From Archivesica marissinica (taxonomy: Eukaryota; Mollusca; Bivalvia; Venerida; Vesicomyidae), in contig CM026401.1 of the NCBI GenBank assembly GCA_014843695.1, positions 44,155,485 through 44,219,484 on the forward strand: a stretch of DNA of 64,000 nucleotides. Direction: 5' to 3'. Below the pieces are notes generated by a model. That model did not search any database and was not told the DNA's origin. It was given only the letters and a program-made list of their open reading frames with translations. Of this stretch, positions 47,290 through 58,889 are shown in pieces. A program made the translations under genes and the position numbers. How positions within the stretch are numbered: the stretch's first letter is position 1; every line of letters begins with the position of its first letter.

Positions 47290-47408
47290 CATTATATCAT
47301 TACAATCATTACAATCATGCACATACGTGTACGTAAGCATTGATCATGACAATCATTACAATCATTACAATCATGCACATACGTGTACGTAAGCATTGAT
47401 CATGACAA
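47290..47408. repeat. Direct duplication of about 57 bp
   Basis: ATCATGCACATACGTGTACG followed by TAAGCATTGATCATGACAAT occurs twice, joined by ATCATTACAATCATTACA steps. Confidence 0.85.
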
Positions 47409-47514
47409 TCTCTCTCTCTATATATATATAACATTTTCAAAAGTAGAGAAGGAAATGCCTATTAATTAGCAACAACATTTTCCAAGAAAGTTACAAGCAT
47501 TACGTTAATTGGAA

Positions 47515-47625
47515 TACAGTAAACCCGTGGTCACCTCTAATAAGCAGTCATCTGTGTTAAGCAGTCACGATCTGTGATTCTGATGGCTGGCTGTTTAAAA
47601 CAGGTTAACCAATATGATGCTGTAG
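47515..47625 (+). repeat. Interspersed repeat (TTAAGCAGCCA family), copy 2
   Basis: AATAAGCAGTCATCTGTGTT and AAGCAGTCACGATCTGTG, followed by GGCTGGCTGTTTAAAACAGG. It corresponds in order to the copy at 8170-8350. Confidence 0.6.
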
Positions 47626-47888
47626 TATTTGCCGCAGTACAACAGTCAAATACTTACATATAATATTTTAATAATCAGGCGTAAGGCAACGTTTGAATAA
47701 TTACATTAATGATTACGTCTATTTGAATAAACGAACACGACGATCATATCACTCCTTACGCCACACATTCAGTCTCAATAAAAACGTGGCATTCGGTGAA
47801 TTGAGGCGCACATGCCGCCGTCGACACATGTCTTGTGGGTCTACACAAATGCTTTCAACCATTGGCAGTTTTTTTGGAATGAAGTGTA
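47626..47888. other. Unassigned sequence
   Basis: No repeat match or recognised gene; an 85-codon plus-strand frame here runs into the SINE and has no motif. Confidence 0.4.
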
Positions 47889-48082
47889 TAAACATTGATC
47901 TTAGCTCGATTGCGAAACAGAATGTTATGCTCTTGAGACGTCATTTCTGATGGAATCGCCGTGAGGGAGAGAGAAGAGACATGTGGTATTTAAATACCTT
48001 ACCACTCGTAACGGCTACAGCTAGGCTCGAACTCCGGGTCTCTCGCACCTAAAGCGATACCTCTGCGCTAACACGACTTCCA
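47889..48082 (-). mobile_element. tRNA-derived SINE, copy 1
   Basis: On the minus strand it begins GGAAGTCGTGTTAGCGCAGA. The A box TAGCGCAGAGG lies at 48060-48070 and the B box GAGTTCGAGCC at 48024-48034, with normal tRNA-like spacing. The body (CTCTCTCCCTCACGGCGA, then CTCAAGAG) and the end TCGCAATCGAGCTAA match the second copy at 54425-54670. The two boxes would form an internal RNA polymerase III promoter. No clear target duplication was found for this copy. Confidence 0.8.
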
Positions 48083-48900
48083 ATGATACAACGCCCAATA
48101 ACACCCAATGACACAACACCCAATGACACCCAATAACACCCAAACAGACAGAAGACAGAATATTGTACGAGTTAGCCTTTTACAAATACTGAATACATGC
48201 ACAGAATAGCAGAATTAATCTAACCACCCGCACGAATAACACACTTATTATATTCGGTTTCCTTTTTTTCAGGTCACGTATGAAGACAGAACGTATCTCA
48301 AACGAATGATCTCAACTTTATTTGTACACAGCAGCATTTCGAAACATGCAAAGATATACTTGTACTTTGAAATCCATGACTGGGTACATACTCTATCACA
48401 GTTTGGAAATCTGCCATTCTTGCAGCATAGATTCATAAAACTTCGAATCTAGGAGGCTCTACCATATTGATGCATTATTTTAGTTAATATTTAATGGCTA
48501 ATTATACGTGGATATAAACTTCTGGGAACAGGAGAGTATCATGAGTGGCCAGGAATCAGGGAACTCTTGCGAACAGATGAAACAAAGTAAGATATACACC
48601 AGGTGGCCGGGTGAAGCAATTACAGCGGGAACTACAGTTTACTTTCCCAACATTAATTCTCGCAGATAGTACATATGGATAGTGCTCCTGTATAATTGAA
48701 TGATAAATAATGCGCTATATCTACACATCTATCAGGGCAACATTAACAGTGAATGATAAACGAAAGATAGAAGATTCTTTTAAGAAAATCATTTCATGAG
48801 TGTTTTCAGAATTGATTCTTACCCACAGTGTCATGATAACACGTTATATAACAACATATACATCGGTAAAACAAATAGAATGTCTAGACTTGTTTCGTAA
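48083..48900. other. Unassigned sequence upstream of the ASB-like gene
   Basis: Starts with a short CCCAATAACACCCAATGACA repeat (48085-48150). A polypyrimidine-AG site, TTTCCTTTTTTTCAG, lies near 48260-48274 and could be a splice acceptor, but no open frame follows. Otherwise nothing recognised. Confidence 0.4.
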
Positions 48901-48962
48901 CCACCCTGATTAATACGTAACCACCCTGATTAATACGTAACCACCCTGATTAATACGTAAAC
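48895..48962. repeat. 20-bp direct repeat (3 copies)
   Basis: CGTAACCACCCTGATTAATA is repeated three times with a partial fourth, about 140 bp before the ASB-like frame. Confidence 0.9.
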
Positions 48963-49100
48963 ACTGAGTGATATAATCCCGTAATAGCTAATTGACAGAC
49001 GAACACTGTTTCAGGAATTGCAAAGTGGTTCAAATGTATTGATATAAACGATCAGTGACGGACTATTTTATATGCATACGCGGAACAATACACCTTATAA

Positions 49101-50480
49101 TTGCGGAAGAGTTTCATTGTTTGGATAATTACAAGTCGTAGTGTTTTCATGATGCTGAAGGTACGCCCAAGTACATCGAGCTCTTTTACGCCGATGCCCA
49201 GCTGTTCGGGGGCCACAGGGGGTCCTCCGCCAACACTACCGAAAGGTCCGAAAAAACTGCTTTGCCTGTCGGAGCGTATACTATTCGCGAAAGCGAGGCT
49301 AAACAGAGTGTCACAACGAAAACGGTTACTATTCAAGGAAGCACATGAAGACAGATTTGCAGAGAATACTGATATGAGTCCAGACGAGCTGGTTATGGAT
49401 GCAGCAAAATCTGGGAAAGACTCCAAGCTTAAAGCGCTACTTGCGCAAGCTGTTTCCAAGGATTACGTGGATGGAAACGGTCGTTCTGCACTTCACTGGG
49501 CGTCGGAGTACGGATATATGAGGGTGGTATATACGCTGATTGAGACAGGATGGGACATTAACCTCATGGACTATAAGAAACACACTCCTCTCCACGTGGC
49601 GTGTGATCATCATAATGGTAACGTAGCAGCGTGTATGATTTCTCACGGCTGTAGGTTTCGAACACAGGATACAAATGGGGTTACGCCCTTGCATAGAGCA
49701 ATACACACTAACCTAGAAACTATAGCTTGTATGCTGTGCAACCTTGGTGCTGACGTGAATGCCAAAACAAAAACCGAATGGACACCACTACACGAAGCAG
49801 CGCGCATCGGAAATGAATATGTGGCTCAAAAACTGGTCAAGGATGGTGCTAATGTAAACGCAATATCAGAATGCAACTCATCGCCATTTCTAACTGCGGT
49901 CTTCTATTTCCGAATCGCTCATAGATCTTCCTACACGGCACTGGAGCCAATTCTAAGTATGCTGATTGATAATGGTTGCCAACTGAGCTATTCCGACGGC
50001 CAATGGTCACCTCTGATGTCTGCCATTTCAGTATTCAACAGCCGAATCGCGGGTAAACTTATTTATCATGGTTGTCTGTTACCGGAATCTCAGGGATATG
50101 GAAAAAGTATTCTAGTCGATGCGTTTACGAAATGTGACAATTATGTTGTTAAGCTCCTAATTTTTGCTGGCTACAGAGTAACTCCGGATGAGGTTGAACA
50201 ATGCTCTAAAAGGATTCCAACATTCTCACTCTCATTTCTGAGACTGGCGTTTCCCGGCTACGATAGCAAAGGGCGACAGGAAATAGAAATATTGCAATTC
50301 CTACGCCAGAGGGCCAGTCAACCATTTTCACTCCAGGAACTATGTCGGAAGTCCATACGAGTTGGCATAAATAGTGCATCACGTGATTCGTCTATTTTGG
50401 GAAGAATCCCACTGCTGCCTTTACCAAAGACCATAAAGAACTTTATATCACTGCGAGACTACGCAATTCGGAATATATAA
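49101..50480 (+). CDS. Ankyrin-repeat and SOCS-box (ASB-like) protein
   Basis: The 459-codon frame has ankyrin repeats at about residues 127-156 (GRSALHWASEYGYMRVVYTL), 160-190 (TPLHVACDHHNGNVAACMI), 193-223 (TPLHRAIH...LGADVNAK) and 227-256 (TPLHEAARIGNEYVAQKL), then two or three weaker ones to about 361. A C-terminal SOCS box at about 408-450 has PFSLQELCRKSIR (Elongin C-binding BC box) and IPLLPLPKTIKNF (cullin-binding LPLP). ASB proteins are substrate adaptors of cullin-5 ubiquitin ligases: the ankyrins bind the target and the SOCS box binds Elongin B/C and Cul5. The first 90 residues are Ser/Pro-rich, then basic, without a known domain. The first Met is at 49101, but Met17 at 49149 (MMLKVRPSTSSS) is an equally good start. 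A TGTTTCAG at 49006-49013 may be the acceptor of an upstream intron. No stop or frameshift interrupts it. Which ASB subtype it represents is not clear. Confidence 0.88.
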   Translation: MRKSFIVWIITSRSVFMMLKVRPSTSSSFTPMPSCSGATGGPPPTLPKGPKKLLCLSERILFAKARLNRVSQRKRLLFKEAHEDRFAENTDMSPDELVMDAAKSGKDSKLKALLAQAVSKDYVDGNGRSALHWASEYGYMRVVYTLIETGWDINLMDYKKHTPLHVACDHHNGNVAACMISHGCRFRTQDTNGVTPLHRAIHTNLETIACMLCNLGADVNAKTKTEWTPLHEAARIGNEYVAQKLVKDGANVNAISECNSSPFLTAVFYFRIAHRSSYTALEPILSMLIDNGCQLSYSDGQWSPLMSAISVFNSRIAGKLIYHGCLLPESQGYGKSILVDAFTKCDNYVVKLLIFAGYRVTPDEVEQCSKRIPTFSLSFLRLAFPGYDSKGRQEIEILQFLRQRASQPFSLQELCRKSIRVGINSASRDSSILGRIPLLPLPKTIKNFISLRDYAIRNI

Positions 50481-50572
50481 AACATCCACATATCAGTATT
50501 CTGAGAAAAAGTGCAATTTGTTCCCAGACAAGTTTAATCTGTGATGGACAAAATCAATCATTTAGCTGACTA
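50481..50572. other. 3' flank of the ASB-like gene
   Basis: AT-rich and short. No canonical AATAAA signal is seen before the arrays begin, though AAAATCAATCA occurs near 50550. Confidence 0.4.
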
Positions 50573-50705
50573 CATCATGTACATAATGTAGTAGTGTTAT
50601 GTACGTTGTCATTATACTGTATAAGTGCACGTAATCATGTACATAATGTAATAGTGTTATGTACGTTGTCATTATACTGTATAAGTGTACGTAATCATGT
50701 ACATA
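50573..50705. repeat. 60-bp direct repeat (2.2 copies)
   Basis: ATCATGTACATAATGTARTA then GTGTTATGTACGTTGTCATT and ACTGTATAAGTG at a 60-bp period. It runs into the 15-bp array through ATGTATTATGG. Confidence 0.95.
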
Positions 50706-52955
50706 ATGTATTATGGACGTGTGTATTATGGACATGTGCATTATGGACGTCTGTATTATGGACATGTGTATTTTGGACGTGTGTATTTTGAACATGTGTA
50801 TTATGGACGTGTGTATTATGGACGTGTGTATTATGGACGTGTGTATTATGGACGTGTATATTATGGACGTGTGTATTATGGACGTGTGTATTATGGACTG
50901 TATTATGGACGTGTGTATTATGGACTGTATTATGGACGTGTGTATTATGGACATGTGTATTATGGACGTGTGTATTATGGACATGTGTATTATGGACGTG
51001 TGTATTATGGACGTGTGTATTATGGACGTGTGTATTATGGACGTGTGTATTATGGACGTGTGTATTATGGGCGTGTGTATTATGGACGTGTGTATTATGG
51101 ACGTGTGTATTTTGAACGTGTATATTATGGACATGTGTATTATGGACGTGTGTATTATGGGCATGTGTATTATGGACGTGTGTATTATGGACATGTGCAT
51201 TATGGACGTGTGTATTATGGACGTGTATATTATGGACGTGTGTATTATGGACGTGTGTATTATGGACATGTGTATTATGGACGTGTGTATTATGGACATG
51301 TGTATTATGGACGTGTGTATTATGGACATGTGTATTATGGACGTGTGTATTATGGACATGTGTATTATGGACGTGTGTATTATGGACGTGTGTATTATGG
51401 ACGTGTGTATTATGGACGTGTATATTATGGACGTATGTATTATGGACGTGTGTATTGTGGACTTGTGTATTATGGACGTGTATTATGGACATGTGTACTA
51501 TGGACGTGTGTATTATGGACATGTGTATTATGGACGTGTATATTATGAACGTGTGTATTATGGACGTGTATATTATGGACGTGTGTATTATGGACGTGTG
51601 TATTATGGACGTGAGTATTATGGACATGTGTATTATGGACGTGTGTATTATGGACATGTGTATTATGGACATGTATATTATGGACATGTGTATTATGGAC
51701 GTGTATATTATGGACGTGTGTATTTTGGACGTGTGTATTATGGACGTGTGTATTTTGGACATGTGTATTATGGACGTGTGTATTTTGAACGTGTGTATTA
51801 TGCACGTATGTATTATGGACGTGTGTATTATGGACGTGTGTATTATGGACATGTGTATTATGGACGTGTGTATTATGGACGTGTGTATTATGGACATGTG
51901 TATTATGAACGTGTGTATTATGGACGTGTGTATTATGGACGTGTATATTATGGGCGTGTGTATTATGGACGTATGTATTATGGACGTGTGTATTGTGGAC
52001 TTGTGTATTATGGACGTGTATTATGGACATGTGTATTATGGACGTGTATATCATGGACGTGTGTATTTTGGACGTGTGTATTTTGGACATGTGTATTATG
52101 GACGTGTGTATTTTGAACATGTGTATTATGCACGTATGTATTATGGACGTTTGTATTATGGACGTGTGTATTATGAACATGTGTATTATGGACCTGTGTA
52201 TTATGGACGTGTGTATTATGGACGTGTGTATTATGGACGTGTGTATTATGGACGTGTGTATTATGTGTATTATGGACGTGTGTATTATGGACGTGTATAT
52301 ATTGGACGTGTGTATTGTGGACGTGTGTATTATGGACGTGTGTATTATGGACGTGTGTATGTGGACGTGTGTTTATGGACTTGTGTATTATGGACGTGTA
52401 TATTATGGGCGTGTGTATTATGGACGTGTATATTATGGACGTGTGTATTATGAACATGTGTATTATGGACGTGTATATTATGGGCGTGTGTATTATGGGC
52501 GTGTGTATTATGGGCGTGTGTATTATGGACATGTGTATTATGGACGTGTATATTATGGACGTGTGTATTATGAACATGTGTATTATGGGCGTGTGTATTA
52601 TGGACGTGTGTATTATGGACGTGTGTATTATGGACGTGTGTATTATGGACGTGTGTATTATGTGTATTATGGACGTGTGTATTATGGACGTGTATATATT
52701 GGACGTGTGTATTGTGGACGTGTGTATTATGGACGTGTGTATTATGGACGTGTGTATTATGGACGTGTATATTATGGGCGTGTGTATTATGGACGTGTGT
52801 ATTATGGACGTGTGTATTATGGACGTGTGTATTATGAACGTGTGTATTATGGGCGTGTGTATAATGGACGTGTGTATTATGGACGTGTGTATTATGGGCG
52901 TGTGTATTATGGACATGTGTATTATGGACGTGTGTATTATGGACGTGTGTATTAT
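50706..52955. repeat. 15-bp tandem array (about 150 copies)
   Basis: Units of TATTATGGACGTGTG with ACATGTG, GGCGTG, TTTTGGAC, GAACGTG and GTATAT variants. A variant series at about 51440-51560 recurs near 51980-52050, and one near 52260-52320 recurs near 52655-52710, showing internal block duplication. Its 15-bp stop-free unit leaves long frames in four or more readings. Confidence 0.97.
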
Positions 52956-53023
52956 AAATTTTATAATTGAATACATCTGTGAACGCTTAGACACTAATGG
53001 TATAATTATATTGATGGAACCCA

Positions 53024-53899
53024 ATTATATCGTACATGAACTCTGATGGGCGGGTGGCACTTGGCACGGTGCTAGAGTACCCTTTAACATGTCACAATTA
53101 TATCGTACATGAACTCTGATGGGCGGGTGGCACTTGGCACGGTGCTAGAGTACCCTTTAACATGTCACAATTATATCGTACCTGAACTCTGATGGGCGGG
53201 TGGCACTTGGCACGGTGCTAGAGTACCCTTTAACATGTCACAATTATATCGTACATGAACTCTGATGGGCGGGTGGCACTTGGCACGGTGCTAGAGTACC
53301 CTTTAACATGTCACAATTATATCGTACCTGAACTCTGATGGGCGGGTGGCACTTGGCACGGTGCTAGAGTACCCTTAACATGTCACAATTATATCGTACA
53401 TGACTCTGATGGGCGGGTGCACTTGGCACGGTGCTAGAGTACCCTTTAACATGTCACAATTATATCTACTGAACTCTGATGGGCGGGTGGCACTTGGCAC
53501 GGTGCTAGAGTACCCTTTAACATGTCACAATTATATCGTACCTGAACTCTGATGGGCGGGTGGCACTTGGCACGGTGCTAGAGTACCCTTTAACATGTCA
53601 CAATTATATCGTACATGAACTCTGATGGGCGGGTGGCACTTGGCACGGTGCTAGAGTACCCTTTAACATGTCACAATTATATCGTACATGAACTCTGATG
53701 GGCGGGTGGCACTTGGCACGGTGCTAGAGTACCCTTTAACATGTCACAATTATATCGTACATGAACTCTGATGGGCGGGTGGCACTTGGCACGGTGCTAG
53801 AGTACCCTTTAACATGTCACAATTATATCGTACATGAACTCTGATGGGCGGGTGGCACTTGGCACGGTGCTAGAGTACCCTTTAACATGTCACAATTTA
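53024..53899. repeat. 73-bp tandem array (12 copies)
   Basis: Units contain CACAATTATATCGTACATGA, ACTCTGATGGGCGGGTGGCA, CTTGGCACGGTGCTAGAGTA and CCCTTTAACATGT. Copies are almost identical; single-base losses are clustered in copies five to seven (53370-53470). The G+C content is higher than in most arrays here. Confidence 0.97.
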
Positions 53900-54048
53900 T
53901 TCTTTGCTTCACCATCGTGCTACAGGGACCATTTCATAACATTTTCTTTATCATCGACTAACTACTTATGAGTGTTCGTGACGACGTTTCCAGCATCAAA
54001 TTAACCAATTTATTTTTCGGATGATTGTGCAAGGTACAGAATACGCCA
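53900..54048. other. Unassigned sequence
   Basis: Short spacer between the 73-bp array and the R1 repeat. No feature seen. Confidence 0.5.
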
Positions 54049-54720
54049 CAATGAGAGACATCGCTGGCTTTTTCTGTTACCTCCCTTGGCAGTTAAAGTC
54101 CCATTTATCCAGAAATGCATAGCGGTCCATTTAATTGGAATCCTTTGTTTCTACTGTTATTCCGTATCCAGATGTTGCGGTATGATATTTGTGATTTTAT
54201 CAAAATCATGTTAATTAATTGATAACAAATCTTTACAGATAATTAAGTACCCGATGGATGTACTGTAGGATATATGTCGATATATAGTCATTTAATTAAG
54301 TACCCGATGGATGTACTGTAGGATATATGTCGATATATAGTCATTTAATAAATAATTATAAGATGAGAACATTGATAGCATGTTGTTCAAACGAAACAGC
54401 GACAAACACATTGGAAACCAATTAGTTTATTTTTTAGTTTATACAAATTTATTTTAGCTCGATTGCGAAGCAAGTTCTTACAACTTATATTAATCACTCT
54501 TGAGACATCATTCCTGGTGGAATCCATCGCCATGAGGGAGATAGAAGAGGAAACGTAGAATTTAAATGCATTGCCTAAAGGCACAATCGTAACGGCTCCT
54601 GTGGTGCTCGCACCCCGGACCTTTCGCACCTGAAGCGAACGCGCATCCACTGCGCTATCACGACTTCCACGAAACCAATTAAGAGGACCTACATACTTTT
54701 ATAGAGTATTATTCAGTGGC
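54049..54720 (+). repeat. Interspersed repeat family R1, copy 2, interrupted by a SINE
   Basis: Homologous to 45083-45415, with the SINE at 54425-54670 inserted near its right end. It carries its own tandem duplication of 67 bp (TTAAGTACCCGATGGATGTA at 54243 and 54296). Its right end, GAGTATTATTCAGTGGCAGT, merges into the first 60-bp satellite unit. A start segment, CTGGCTTTTTCTGTTACCTC, reappears in inverted form at 61110-61150. Confidence 0.65.
54425..54670 (-). mobile_element. tRNA-derived SINE, copy 2, with target duplication
   Basis: Flanked by the 11-bp direct repeat GAAACCAATTA (54414-54424 and 54671-54681). On the minus strand the A box TAGCGCAGTGG is at 54647-54657 and a degenerate B box GGTGCGAGCAC at 54604-54614. 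The body matches the copy at 47889-48082, and the 3' end is AT-rich (AAACTAAAAAATAAAC). This is a standard retroposed SINE. Confidence 0.88.
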
Positions 54721-57700
54721 AGTAACTGAACGATGTCTCTCATTCAAAGGACCTATGTACTTTATAGAGTATTCAGTGGCAGTAACTGACCGATGTCTCT
54801 CATTCAAAGGACCTATGTACTTTATAGAGTATTCAGCAGCAGTAACTGACCGATGTCTCTCATTCAAAGGACCTATGTACTTTATAGAGTATTCAGCAGC
54901 AGTAACTGACCGATGTCTCTCATTCAAAGGACCTATGTACTTTATAGAGTATTCAGCAGCAGTAACTGAACGATGTCTCTCATTCAAAGGACCTATGTAC
55001 TTTATAGAGTATTCAGCAGCAGTAACTGACCGATGTCTCTCATTCAAAGGACCTATGTACTTTATAGAGTATTCAGCAGCAGTAACTGACCGATGTCTCT
55101 CATTCAAAGGACCTATGTACTTTATAGAGTATTCAGCAGCAGTAACTGACCGATGTCTCTCATTCAAAGGACCTATGTACTTTATAGAGTATTCAGCAGC
55201 AGTAACTGACCGATGTCTCTCATTCAAAGGACCTATGTACTTTATAGAGTATTCAGCAGCAGTAACTGACCGATGTCTCTCATTCAAAGGACCTATGTAC
55301 TTTATAGAGTATTCAGCAGCAGTAACTGAACGATGTCTCTCATTCAAAGGACCTATGTACTTTATAGAGTATTCAGCAGCAGTAACTGACCGATGTCTCT
55401 CATTCAAAGGACCTATGTACTTTATAGAGTATTCAGCAGCAGTAACTGAACGATGTCTCTCATTCAAAGGACCTATGTACTTTATAGAGTATTCAGCAGC
55501 AGTAACTGACCGATGTCTCTCATTCAAAGGACCTATGTACTTTATAGAGTATTCAGCAGCAGTAACTGACCGATGTCTCTCATTCAAAGGACCTATGTAC
55601 TTTATAGAGTATTCAGTGGCAGTAACTGAACGATGTCTCTCATTCAAAGGACCTATGTACTTTATAGAGTATTCAGCAGCAGTAACTGACCGATGTCTCT
55701 CATTCAAAGGACCTATGTACTTTATAGAGTATTCAGCAGCAGTAACTGACCGATGTCTCTCATTCAAAGGACCTATGTACTTTATAGAGTATTCAGCAGC
55801 AGTAACTGACCGATGTCTCTCATTCAAAGGACCTATGTACTTTATAGAGTATTCAGTGGCAGTAACTGAACGATGTCTCTCATTCAAAGGACCTATGTAC
55901 TTTATAGAGTATTCAGCAGCAGTAACTGACCGATGTCTCTCATTCAAAGGACCTATGTACTTTATAGAGTATTCAGCAGCAGTAACTGAACGATGTCTCT
56001 CATTCAAAGGACCTATGTACTTTATAGAGTATTCAGCAGCAGTAACTGAACGATGTCTCTCATTCAAAGGACCTATGTACTTTATAGAGTATTCAGCAGC
56101 AGTAACTGAACGATGTCTCTCATTCAAAGGACCTATGTACTTTATAGAGTATTCAGCAGCAGTAACTGACCGATGTCTCTCATTCAAAGGACCTATGTAC
56201 TTTATAGAGTATTCAGCAGCAGTAACTGACCGATGTCTCTCATTCAAAGGACCTATGTACTTTATAGAGTATTCAGCAGCAGTAACTGACCGATGTCTCT
56301 CATTCAAAGGACCTATGTACTTTATAGAGTATTCAGTGGCAGTAACTGAACGATGTCTCTCATTCAAAGGACCTATGTACTTTATAGAGTATTCAGCAGC
56401 AGTAACTGAACGATGTCTCTCATTCAAAGGACCTATGTACTTTATAGAGTATTCAGCAGCAGTAACTGACCGATGTCTCTCATTCAAAGGACCTATGTAC
56501 TTTATAGAGTATTCAGCAGCAGTAACTGACCGATGTCTCTCATTCAAAGGACCTATGTACTTTATAGAGTATTCAGCAGCAGTAACTGACCGATGTCTCT
56601 CATTCAAAGGACCTATGTACTTTATAGAGTATTCAGTGGCAGTAACTGAACGATGTCTCTCATTCAAAGGACCTATGTACTTTATAGAGTATTCAGCAGC
56701 AGTAACTGAACGATGTCTCTCATTCAAAGGACCTATGTACTTTATAGAGTATTCAGCAGCAGTAACTGAACGATGTCTCTCATTCAAAGGACCTATGTAC
56801 TTTATAGAGTATTCAGCAGCAGTAACTGACCGATGTCTCTCATTCAAAGGACCTATGTACTTTATAGAGTATTCAGCAGCAGTAACTGACCGATGTCTCT
56901 CATTCAAAGGACCTATGTACTTTATAGAGTATTCAGCAGCAGTAACTGACCGATGTCTCTCATTCAAAGGACCTATGTACTTTATAGAGTATTCAGCAGC
57001 AGTAACTGACCGATGTCTCTCATTCAAAGGACCTATGTACTTTATAGAGTATTCAGCAGCAGTAACTGACCGATGTCTCTCATTCAAAGGACCTATGTAC
57101 TTTATAGAGTATTCAGCAGCAGTAACTGAACGATGTCTCTCATTCAAAGGACCTATGTACTTTATAGAGTATTCAGCAGCAGTAACTGAACGATGTCTCT
57201 CATTCAAAGGACCTATGTACTTTATAGAGTATTCAGCAGCAGTAACTGACCGATGTCTCTCATTCAAAGGACCTATGTACTTTATAGAGTATTCAGCAGC
57301 AGTAACTGAACGATGTCTCTCATTCAAAGGACCTATGTACTTTATAGAGTATTCAGCAGCAGTAACTGAACGATGTCTCTCATTCAAAGGACCTATGTAC
57401 TTTATAGAGTATTCAGCAGCAGTAACTGAACGATGTCTCTCATTCAAAGGACCTATGTACTTTATAGAGTATTCAGCAGCAGTAACTGACCGATGTCTCT
57501 CATTCAAAGGACCTATGTACTTTATAGAGTATTCAGTGGCAGTAACTGAACGATGTCTCTCATTCAAAGGACCTATGTACTTTATAGAGTATTCAGCAGC
57601 AGTAACTGACCGATGTCTCTCATTCAAAGGACCTATGTACTTTATAGAGTATTCAGTGGCAGTAACTGAACGATGTCTCTCATTCAAAGGACCTATGTAC

Positions 57701-58392
57701 TTTATAGAGTATTCAGCAGCAGTAACTGACCGATGTCTCTCATTCAAAGGACCTATGTACTTTATAGAGTATTCAGTGGCAGTAACTGAACGATGTCTCT
57801 CATTCAAAGGACCTATGTACTTTATAGAGTATTCAGCAGCAGTAACTGACCGATGTCTCTCATTCAAAGGACCTATGTACTTTATAGAGTATTCAGCAGC
57901 AGTAACTGACCGATGTCTCTCATTCAAAGGACCTATGTACTTTATAGAGTATTCAGCAGCAGTAACTGACCGATGTCTCTCATTCAAAGGACCTATGTAC
58001 TTTATAGAGTATTCAGCAGCAGTAACTGACCGATGTCTCTCATTCAAAGGACCTATGTACTTTATAGAGTATTCAGCAGCAGTAACTGACCGATGTCTCT
58101 CATTCAAAGGACCTATGTACTTTATAGAGTATTCAGCAGCAGTAACTGACCGATGTCTCTCATTCAAAGGACCTATGTACTTTATAGAGTATTCAGCAGC
58201 AGTAACTGACCGATGTCTCTCATTCAAAGGACCTATGTACTTTATAGAGTATTCAGTGGCAGTAACTGACCGATGTCTCTCATTCAAAGGACCTATGTAC
58301 TTTATAGAGTATTCAGCAGCAGTAACTGACCGATGTCTCTCATTCAAAGGACCTATGTACTTTATAGAGTATTCAGTGGCAGTAACTGAACT
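54711..58392. repeat. 60-bp satellite array (about 61 copies), highly homogeneous
   Basis: Units contain AGTAACTGACCGATGTCTCT, CATTCAAAGGACCTATGTAC and TTTATAGAGTATTCAGCAGC. Only two positions vary in practice: GAC or GAA at base 9-10, and GCAGC or GTGGC at the end. No indel is seen in 3.6 kb. Both strands are open throughout (1229 codons plus, 1249 codons minus) because the unit is a multiple of three without stops in those frames. No promoter or splice signal argues for translation. Confidence 0.98.
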
Positions 58393-58604
58393 GTCCGGTA
58401 TATAACACTGATACATGATATCTCGGGCAACAGTTCCACCCCAACGTTTATGCATCATTATTAGCGATTTTGTAGATATTTCAGCATGAACATTCTCCTA
58501 TTTGTTTGGACACAATCAGTCTCCATTCGCCCAAGACGTCTGATGTAACATCGTTATGAGATGCATGTGTCATTACGTGTCTTCACGTCACCACCATGGT
58601 ACTT
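58393..58604. other. Unassigned sequence
   Basis: Short non-repetitive segment after the satellite. Nothing recognised. Confidence 0.5.
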
Positions 58605-58770
58605 TAGTCCGTCTCCGTGGTCGAGTTGTTACGGTCGCTAACTTGTATACCACTGTAAACTATCATCACTGATGACCACGGGTTCCTGCCCCACCAAGGC
58701 CTTGTCTCTTTTATATGAAAAGGTTGCCAGTTTCTTACGGAGGTTGGTGCACTAAGTACTAGTTAACCGC
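58605..58770 (+). mobile_element. tRNA-like SINE, different family
   Basis: A tRNA-like head has an A box TGGTCGAGTTG at 58618-58628 and a degenerate B box GGTTCCTGCCC at 58681-58691. Beyond it lies GTTGCCAGTTTCTTACGGAG, a phrase common in the body of animal SINEs. The B box has lost the conserved TTCGA, so it is probably inactive. The right boundary is uncertain. Confidence 0.6.
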
Positions 58771-58889
58771 TGGAGACTGTCCAGGAAACGTGTTGTTAGG
58801 TAAACTGATCGTCGCTCAAATGGACAACCGTTACCAACGTTAATGGGTTTGGTTGAGTTGTATGTCATACGTTTTCCGGGTAGCAATGT
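58771..58889. other. Unassigned sequence
   Basis: Spacer before the 16-bp array. No feature seen. Confidence 0.4.

Noticed and set aside
48250..48290. A first exon of the ASB-like gene after TTTCCTTTTTTTCAG
   Set aside because: The acceptor-like site is followed by stops in the frames examined and no donor was identified, so no exon is called.
50562..53046. Long Met-Asp-Val-Cys-Ile, His-Asn-Thr and Tyr-Gly-Arg-Val repeat proteins
   Set aside because: All are frames of one 15-bp array; several overlap on both strands.
54709..58458. Open frames of 1249 codons (minus) and 1229 codons (plus) as a giant repeat protein
   Set aside because: Both strands are open only because the 60-bp unit is stop-free and a multiple of three. 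There are no flanking gene signals, and the opposite-strand frames are equally good.
58611..58700. A functional tRNA gene
   Set aside because: The A box is good, but the B box lacks TTCGA and no acceptor stem pairing is apparent. A SINE head fits better.
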